Assembly (NCBI RefSeq): GCF_039555335.1
Contig: NC_092636.1
Coordinates: 651,501 to 715,500, forward strand
Direction: 5' to 3'
DNA: 64,000 nucleotides
Source of the DNA: Amphiura filiformis
Taxonomy: Eukaryota; Echinodermata; Ophiuroidea; Amphilepidida; Amphiuridae
Part shown: positions 49,901 through 58,900 of the stretch, in pieces
Layout of the letters: each line of letters starts with the position of its first letter
Numbering within the stretch: the stretch's first letter is position 1
Notes under the pieces: model-generated
What the model saw: the letters and a program-made list of their open reading frames with translations, nothing else
Database searches by the model: none
Told to the model about the DNA's origin: nothing
Program-made: the position numbers and the translations under genes

Positions 49901-52900
49901 ATGATCATATGTGCGCCGTTCGGCAGCAACCTAGTTGATGTGATCTGATTGTGATGATTCACCATTGCAGCGAAATTACAGCGCTTTGAGTCCTCTTTAT
50001 AAATCCAAAATGTATTTATTTATTTATATGTGTGATCGTATATGATCATGTGTGATCATAATTTATGTGATCATATGTGGATCATATCTGAATATATGTG
50101 AACATGGGTGATCAAATGTGACCATCCACGACGAACCCAGTGTAAAGTTGCAATTTTGAATTTCTAAGATTAAACAGTTGAAATCTCTTCAAAACATCAC
50201 TGTCATAATCACTTGAGAAATAGGTGTTCAAAAAGCCTAGTTTGCTCTTGAAATTCCTTTGTTTCCTATTGATTTTTGTAAGCTTTATTTGTCAATATAT
50301 CTGAATACGCACTGGCTACTTTATACTGGGTTCGTGGTGGATGGTCACATATGTTTTATGAACGTGTTAACATTTGTGATCATATGTGATCTCATGTGTG
50401 ATCATTATGTGATCGTATGTGATCGTATGTGTGATCATACAATGTATGTGATCATATGTGTAAACTCTATATATCTATTCACCACTTGATATATGCCGAT
50501 CACTTGCATGATAGAAGAGGCGAGGCATCAAACCACATGTCTATGACCTCATGTGATTATATATAGCATGATTCTTGACTTAATAAATCAGTCAATTGGC
50601 TGGTTCAAAATGTTCTGGTAAAAAAATGAACAAATGTATATCACCACCATGGAAACAATGCTTTAAATTAAATTAATTAATTAATCAATTAAGGGGGTAC
50701 TACACCCCTGGCCAATTTTGTGCCTATTTTTGCATTTTTCTCAAAAATTATGGTGCATTGGTGACAAGTAAGATATGTATATTATAGGGGCAAGGACTAC
50801 AATAACTGCACCGAAAATTCAGCAACTCAAGGCAAGTAGTTATTGATTTATTGATCAAATAGTGGTTTTCCCTTATTTTTTACTGTAACCCCACAACTGT
50901 TGTCTGTGTTGAAATAAACATTTCCAGTGCAGTAATTGTAGTCCTTGCCCCTATAATATACATATCTTACTTGTCACCAATGCGCTATAATTTTTGAGAA
51001 AACTGCAAAAATAAGCACAAAATTGGGCAGGGTGTTAGTACCCCCTTAAATTAAACAAAATTAATTTTGTGCACACAATGCAATTTGAAAACATGTGAAA
51101 AGCAAATTGAAAGAATTGACAAAAATGATCAACTATTATAACATCAACATTAAGGGGGTACTACACCCCAGTGTTAAATTTGTGACTATCTTTGCATTTT
51201 TCTCAAAACATAATAACACAGCTGGTAACAAAAGTTATGTATATTATAGGGGCATGGAATCCAGTTACTACACTAAAATTGCAGTGAACCAAGATAAGCG
51301 GTTCATTTTATATGATAGGAAATGAGGTACATCCTAGGCGTACCTCATTTCTTATCACAAATAACAAACAACTTGTCTTGGGTCACTGAAATTCCAGTGT
51401 AGTAATTGGATTCCTTGCCCCTATGATATACATATCTTTTGTTATCAGTGTATAATTAGTTTTTGAGAAAAATGCAAAAATAGTCACAAATTTATCGAGG
51501 GGTGTAGTACCCCCTTAAAAGAACATAACATTTCAAAATCAAATTGAACAGAAAATGAACTGCTAGTTATTTTGATTTATTTATTACTTTGTTTTAAAAA
51601 ACAAATAATTCAATATGTCACCATTGAAATGTATGAAAGTGAGTAAACCTAAATGAAAGGCAATACATGTGTTGATTTTTTTTTCTTGAATAATTATAAT
51701 AATTACTGTCTCACCTTGGAAAATGTTCGGGGTCGAATATGCTAAAATGAAATGTGATTGTATATTTCATTCAATTAATATCACAAAATTATTGCATTCA
51801 TGATCAAAAATAGTCCCAAACAAAAATGTTTGGTAGACTCATAACCGGTGCGATCTTACCTTTCCGATGTTGATTAAGATACTTCTTGCATCGATCCCGA
51901 GATGCGGAAAAAACCAATAGTCATTTTGTCCCACATAAATGAATAAATAACAAAAACCCCGATCCCCGGTGGACTCACCCAAAAGGTGACGTCACACCAT
52001 ATGATAAATCCCTTATCCGACTTGGGATCCCCTACTCGGACCAAACTTGTAGGGGTGGCGGGGTCGGGATAATCAACATCGGAAAGGTAAGATCGCACGG
52101 TTATGAGTCTACCAAACATTTTTGTTTGGGACTAGACTCAGTACACCGGTCGATCTCACCGTTCGATGTTGATTAAGATACTTCTTGCATCAACATCTGA
52201 AAGATCGATCTAGCAAGTAACCGACGGATGGAGGTACAAGATTGGTCAGCATCTGATCAGGGATCGGGAGCGGTAGCGATGGTTTTCGCGAGGTCAGAAA
52301 ATATTTTCCCCAGCGGTCGGGAAACAAAAAGACCACGCGATCACAGACATAAACCTCCTTACTTAATAAGTTTGGTGGTTAAGAATAGCGACACTGGTTC
52401 TTACCATGCTGAGTATTCTGTATAGTCTGAAAACCTGGTACCCGTACACCACCGTATTATGATCGCCGAACAATGTCCCGGTAAACCTCCGCCCGTCTCT
52501 GATTACTAACGTAAGCGGAAGTATCGTAGAGAAGGCGAAGGTGGCTTCGGGACACCGCCTGCTAGATCTCCTCAAGGGACAACCGAGCGGTATACCCAAG
52601 ATGATGAGATAGCTCGTGTCGAGTGGGTCGTGGGACGCGAAACCTTCGCGATCCCCGGACCCCACCAACACCTGGACCAGCCATTGCGACAGCGGCTGGA
52701 CCGAAAGGCTCTGTAAGGGTGATGAATGCGGTCGTGAGTCCCTCGCAAGGCTTGTGTTCGGAAGAAATAGTGCTGCAGCGCCTTATCGGACACCCCAGCC
52801 TATCTTTGGCTTCAGCGAACCTTGCCCAACCCTGGGGATTGGAGAGGGACGAATGTCGGTATGCACCGCGCCCGTTCAGTAGTCACGAGAACAGAGCGCC

Positions 52901-55900
52901 CGAAACAGTGTCGCTCCAGTGTTTGTGAACACGGAAGCTAACCTCGAGACCGTGTGCAACTCAGCACCGCCGGCCCGAAGCCAACGCCAAACCGGAAAGC
53001 CATCTTGAGAGTTACGTATTTAAGCGGCGCTTTTGGCGGAAGGTCAAAAGGGTGACCCTTAAAGTAATCTAAGACTGTGTTGGGATCCCTAGGAGGATCA
53101 CTTTCCGTTTTAGTAGACACTCGTTGAACATACCGTCGGCGTAGACTAATAAGGTAACCATCGGCTATGATAGTCGACCCGTCTCGAAACCTCGGTGAAT
53201 GGAGAGGACAGCTGACTTATAGCTGGCCCCAGTGGCCCGCTGAAGTCTTGCTTGGAACTTTTCTGTCAGAAACTCCGGAACTAGCAGCACAGAGGCTCTA
53301 GCGGGAGAGCTATTTGTCTCATTGCACCAAGCGTAGTATGGAGCCAGACTCTGGCTATATCGTGCGGAGGGTAGACTTCCGTCTAGCCCGGCGATGAGAA
53401 AAACAGCTTCTGATGAAAAGTATCCCTCCGCTGCGTGTTCCCTGGTAAGGGCCATGCAGCTGCAGGTGCTCTAGTGATAGACTGGTACCTCCGCTCCGGG
53501 CATCCGGAGTAGATCTGGTACCTCGGGGAGTGCCAGCGGCCTTGCCGCTAGCAGAATGACAATGCAGTCTTCCCACCCGATCTTGGCCACCACCCTCATG
53601 AGTAGTGAGATCGGAGGGACTGCATAAGCTGTCATCCCTCCCCAGTCTATGGACAGAGCGTCCACGGTGAATGCTTGGGGGTCCGCGACCCTTGAGCAGT
53701 ACACCGGCAGTGGATGATTGCGATGAGATGCGAACAGATCTTTCGAGGGGTGGTACATACCCTTGAAGATCGTCTGAGCGAACCGCGGAGCAAGGCACCA
53801 TTCTGCTGGTCCCGACACCCTTCCTCGTGACAGATTGTGCGCGAGGATGCTGGTGACGCCAGCGATGTGTATCGCTCTCATCGTAATCTGCCTGAACTTG
53901 CACCACCCTATCAGGTGTCGTGCATGCAGGCTCAATCGTGGTGGCCCGGAGTCCCCTTGTCTGTTGGGGTAGGCTACCACGGTTGTGTTATCCGTCAGGA
54001 CAACGGTATGTGATTCCACGATCACCTCCTCGTAAGCGAGGAGGTTGATGTGAAACTCTGTCTCTATGGCCCCCATAGGCCCGAGACGGAGTCTCCGTGG
54101 CTGTGGCCCCCCAGCCCCGTTTTGACGCCATGGTAGTCACTACGTGACATACCGGGGGTGCAGGAACCTGACACCCTGGGTCAAATTGGGCTGATGGGTC
54201 CACCACCAGAGATCCTCCCGCGCGATCTCCGACAACGGAACCGCGAGGGATATTGGTGACGACTGGGCCTGCAAGCAGGCTAGAAGGTGTAGTTGGGTAA
54301 GCCCTAACGTAGAAGCGGCAGTACAGTACGAGGTCTACCATACTGGCCATTAGGCCTACCACCTTCATCCATGCCACAGCGGGTTTTGCCGAGACTCGGC
54401 CAAGAGTCAGGCACACCGCACCATGTTAAATCACCCGCTCGGGTGAGAGCACGCCGAACCCCTCCGTGAGGGTGATCTGGGCCCCTACAAATAGTGGTGT
54501 CTGCGTCGGGACCACGCTGGACTTTTTTTGAGCTGATCAAAAATCCAGGGTCCCGCACCCACGGACTATCAACCCCATGAGACCCGTAGTCTTCAGTGGA
54601 GTGCGTCCGTATATGAGCCAAGCGTCCAGGTAGCAACTGATGTTGACACCCCTGTGCTTCAGGTACGCTGCCACCGCTCTGACCAAGAGTGTTAAACACC
54701 CTGGGAGAGATGGACAGGCCGGATGGCCGGTATCAAAACTGGTAATTTTGATCCTGTACCTAGAAGCGCAGATGCCTCCGATCTTGAGAGGCGATTGGCA
54801 TATGCAGATAGGCGTCCGAGAGATCTAGCGATGCTGTTCCCATGCCCCTGATGGGGCAGGCTAGCACCGAGGCGAGAGTCCCCATTCTGAACCTCTTGGG
54901 CCTGAAGAACGTGTTCAACGGCCTGCGGTTCCGGATGGGGCTCCCGTCGCCAGTCTTCCTTGGAGCCAATTGCTTCTAGATCCCCCGTAGAACGGGTGGG
55001 TAGACCGGGACAATCGCCCGCCGTGAGAAGCTGTGTGATCCCTGTCAGTAGTGCCCGGACGCTGGGGGCCGTCTGACGGCACTACTGTGGACCTCTGAAA
55101 TGTGCAGGCGAATGTGGGGAGACTGGGTTGCCAGTCTGTAACCCCCACTCACCACTGACCATACCCAGGCGCTCAAAGAGATGGTTTCCCACCTCTGGGT
55201 GAAAGCCATAAGCGGTCGCCCACTGGGAGATCCCCTGTGGAAAAACCGCTGAGCCCCCAGGAATGCTCTGCCTAGCTTCCCTTGGAAGAGCGCTTGCTCT
55301 TCTTCGGGCTTGCCAGCTGTTCCTGTGCTACCCTTGCGCCTCCCAGAAATGGGTGCTGCAGAGGTAGTGGGCTCGGGTACTGTTGGTGGTGCACGGCCTG
55401 CTGAAGTCGGAGCTCCTACCCATGGTAAGGGCAGTTTCCGACCTCTTCAGAGTGCTCCGTTGGTAGCTTCTTTGCACGGTCCTCCACCGTAGCGCAGAAG
55501 CATCCAAAGAGAAAAAGGACCCTGCCTTTCCATCGCGTTGAGCGATTGGAGTGGCAGGCCCCATCCCCGGCGCTGAGTGGACACCCTATGGGCTAGGCCC
55601 ATGGAGCTCTCGTTGAGGCTAGCTGTTAGCACCGCTAATAGGCTCACCTCGCGGAAGAGCTCAGATGTTGTCTGGCGTGATACGCCAGCGACATCTGGGT
55701 CCTCTCGGATCCCCTCAGGTAGGTCTCGTGGTCCTCCGCGTTACACGCAGAGGAAGCGTGCAAGCACGCGGCGTCATAGCTCTACTGAGCTCGACAGCCC
55801 ACGATATCTACCCGTGAGGTTTGCCGGGAATGAGAGTGCAGGCGCCCCTGTGAGGAAGCAGCAGCTGAGCATCCTACTGAAAGGATCCCTGGTCCTCCTC

Positions 55901-58900
55901 CATGGACTCCCCCTTAGGGGTGTCCGGAGGAAGATCAGTGCTGTTGCTCCCCTCGCGGGGCAGCGGGGAAGGAGACTGTAGTGATGTCACTACCGGACTC
56001 AGCTTCCGACTCCTTTCCTCGCCCACAGTATCCGTATCATGCTCTGATGATGACGGTAACTGAGGACGGGCATCTGAAAGCGGGTAAGAAGGCATAACCA
56101 CTGTGTGGCTCGCCGACTACCTGCCAGCAGAAGAGGGAGTACTCCCGCAAGACCCTGAGGTATCCGCCATGGCACCACTGGGTCCGCATGCTCTCGCAGC
56201 CGTCGTCCTAGCGCTAGCAGCACGGGGCCTACCCTGATCAAGATCTGGGTTAGCCCCATGCCGGCTGGCCTGGTCAACAGCTGATGATGGTACTGCGTGG
56301 CCATCGCTGGCGACACTTGCCACGGTGCTGGGCCGTGGAAGAAACACCCTGCGGCGGGTACCACGGGCATACCCGCCGGCAGCTGACCCTGAAAGGATCC
56401 GCCACCAGGGTAACCCCCTGGGACTGCAGGACCAGGCCCCGCCCCCCCCCTTGTTGCCACAGAGACTGTGGCGACTAAAGCGAGTGCTGCGGTACCGGTC
56501 GCGGTATCAGCGTGGGTACCGTGAGGGTTCCCAACTGTGGACCGCTGTACCCTCGCCACACTGCGTTCCCTGTTTGGGGATCAAGCTGTGTGCTGGCGTG
56601 GTACCGGGCGCGGTACTAGCGTAGGTGCCCGTGAGGGCTCCCGGCTGTGTACCACTGTACCCATGCCTCACTGCGTTCCCCGCAAAGGATCAAGCCGTGT
56701 GTATGGGTACCCGCTTATACCGGCTGTCCCTTGGCTAGAGGGAGCTTGCCTAGTACCACGGGTAGCTGAGCGTGGATACCCCCGGTCGATCACATCGCCA
56801 CCTGAATAGGCAGCGTCAATCAATGGAGCTATGCCCTGTTGATTTGACAGTGATCGATCAAGAGAGGGTAATTGACCCATTGACGGTAATGGATCACCCA
56901 CGCTCCGCTGGCTCTCGAGGACATAAGTGGGTTGTTGATCAGCTAGGCTGTTCAAGCTACTTACTGTACCCTCTAGAGCTTCGCCCAATGTCGCTGTGTG
57001 TGGCGGACCACTCACGGCAGCTATGGGCGGGTGCATAGCGGCTACCACTGAAGTCAAGCCGTAGCTCGTCTTTGTAGCTGCCACCGAATGCACCTGGGTC
57101 GCTGTCCCGTGAGAGACTGCGAGCCCAACCCCTGAATAATCGCCAGCCAGTCCCTGTGGACAGCCAGCAGCTATTCTAGGGCCCAGGGTATCACTCGGCG
57201 GTCCCGCCATGGAACGCTGCCGTGTGACAACCCCAGTTGGTTCTGCTAAGACTACACCCACAGCGTTAGCAGCGGTATCGTCTCTGCTGAACCCATGCAT
57301 GCTAGGGTTCAACCCAGGCAAGCCCGGGTACCCTTGCATGCTGCCCGTCGCTGGCTACTACTGTGGCTGTTTGAGCCCGTAGACAGGCCTGCAACAGACG
57401 GGTGTCCTCCTGCTAAAAACCCGTGAGGATTTTCGCTAGAGGGCTGGTATCCTCCTGCTACAAAACCGCTAGGGTTTTCGCTGGTGGTTACCGCTCTGCT
57501 GCCTGCTACTTTGCTCCGACGTATAGTCAGTGCTTTCGCTGGCTGCTGAGCCTTTGGACGCGCTTAGCAGTCCCGAAGGAACCGCCTGCTTGTCCGGGAC
57601 CGGAGCCCCTTAAGCAGACCTGCCATGACCCATAGGGGCTGTCACAGCAGAATCTACCGTGATCGACTGGTATCCTCCTGCTGCAAAACCCGCTAGGGTT
57701 TCCGCTGGTGGTTACCGCTCTGCTGCCTGCTACTTTGCTCCGACGTATAGTCAGTGCTTTCGCTGGCTGCTGAGCCTTTGGACGCGCTTAGCAGTCCCGA
57801 AGGAACCGCCTGCTTGTCCGGGGACCGGAGCCCCTTAAGCAGACCTGCCATGACACATAGGGGCTGTCACAGCAGAATCCACGGTATCGACCTTACCAGT
57901 GCCCTTGGTAGATTTCTTCTTCGTCTTATGGCGATGACGGAGCCTATCCCAATCGTCAAGCTGGAACTCGGAGAGTCCTAAGCAAAAGAAAGACATCTAG
58001 AAGAGCGTGGGCACTCCCTGTGGGTGAAACCGTGCGGGTGTGGGTCCCGCTCCGTCACCAGGGAAGGGCAAGCCCGACAGGGCGAGGCGAGCGAGGAGAA
58101 AAAGGGAGGGGGGCTACCCCCCAACACGCGACTCAAGCCCAGTAAGCAAACCTGAGCACGGAGGCTGGTCGCTAACGTTAGTGGTAAAAGTAAGGACTGG
58201 CTAACTTTATTACTAAAATGTCAGGCGGGTCCCTACCAATCCCCACCGTATGAATATCTGATTAACTCGTCTTTATTGGACGGTAATGAAGACATAACGA
58301 TAGAGTAATCACCCTAACATAGCAACAATAACCTACCGTACATGAAATACAATGTGTATGTACAAACATCTATTGTAACTTACAGGCTGCAATGGTTGTT
58401 TTACGTGGGAAACAAAATGAATGGCGTCAACGAGCGGCCATTTTGAATTGCTTTCGTGTGTCCCGTATATAAGCGGAGGCACGATATGTAGCTAAGTTTT
58501 GGATCGTTTTTTGTCACTTTTTCGCCAGAAAATGCCGTCAAAACTATCCTCAGCCGAACAATACCGGTTTGGTTTTACCTAAGGTGTGAAACTACAACCG
58601 TATATCTCGCCTTGGTCGAGAAATTGATACACAGTGCTATGAACAATCGATAGGCACGTCTGTGTCAGTCGGAGACCAAGGAGGATAAGGGACGATCATA
58701 TGGTGTGACGTCACCTTTTGGGTGAGTCCACCGGGGATCGGGGTTTTTGTTATTTATTCATTTATGTGGGACAAAATGACTATTGGTTTTTTCCGCATCT
58801 CGGGATCGATGCAAGAAGTATCTTAATCAACATCGGAAACGGTGAGATCGACCGGTGTACTGAGTCTACTACATATTTCAAATGGAGTCACCCATTCAGG

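Larger units (their letters stand above)
51812..58870 (-). mobile_element. DIRS-like tyrosine-recombinase retrotransposon, decayed
   Basis: A GC-rich 7-kb block in an AT-rich intron. In the - direction the order is gag-like (58.0-56.0 kb), reverse transcriptase (~55.0-54.3), RNase H (~54.1-53.5) and tyrosine recombinase (~53.5-52.4), the DIRS order. The ends are inverted, not direct: 58694-58870 matches the complement of 51826-52010 over ~180 bp, including GGGGATCGGGGTTTTTGTTA. Stops and frame changes interrupt every domain, and the reverse transcriptase motif reads Y-L-D-A instead of Y-L-D-D, so it is dead. It sits in Rab-GAP intron 1 in the same orientation as the gene. Confidence 0.9.

Noticed and set aside
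49829..50475. CRISPR-like array of short repeats
   Set aside because: Units are contiguous and degenerate with no unique spacers of constant length, and the sequence is eukaryotic.
55310..57038. Several + strand frames of 60-130 codons in the GC-rich block
   Set aside because: GC-rich DNA has few stop codons. The recognisable domains of the DIRS element are all on the - strand.
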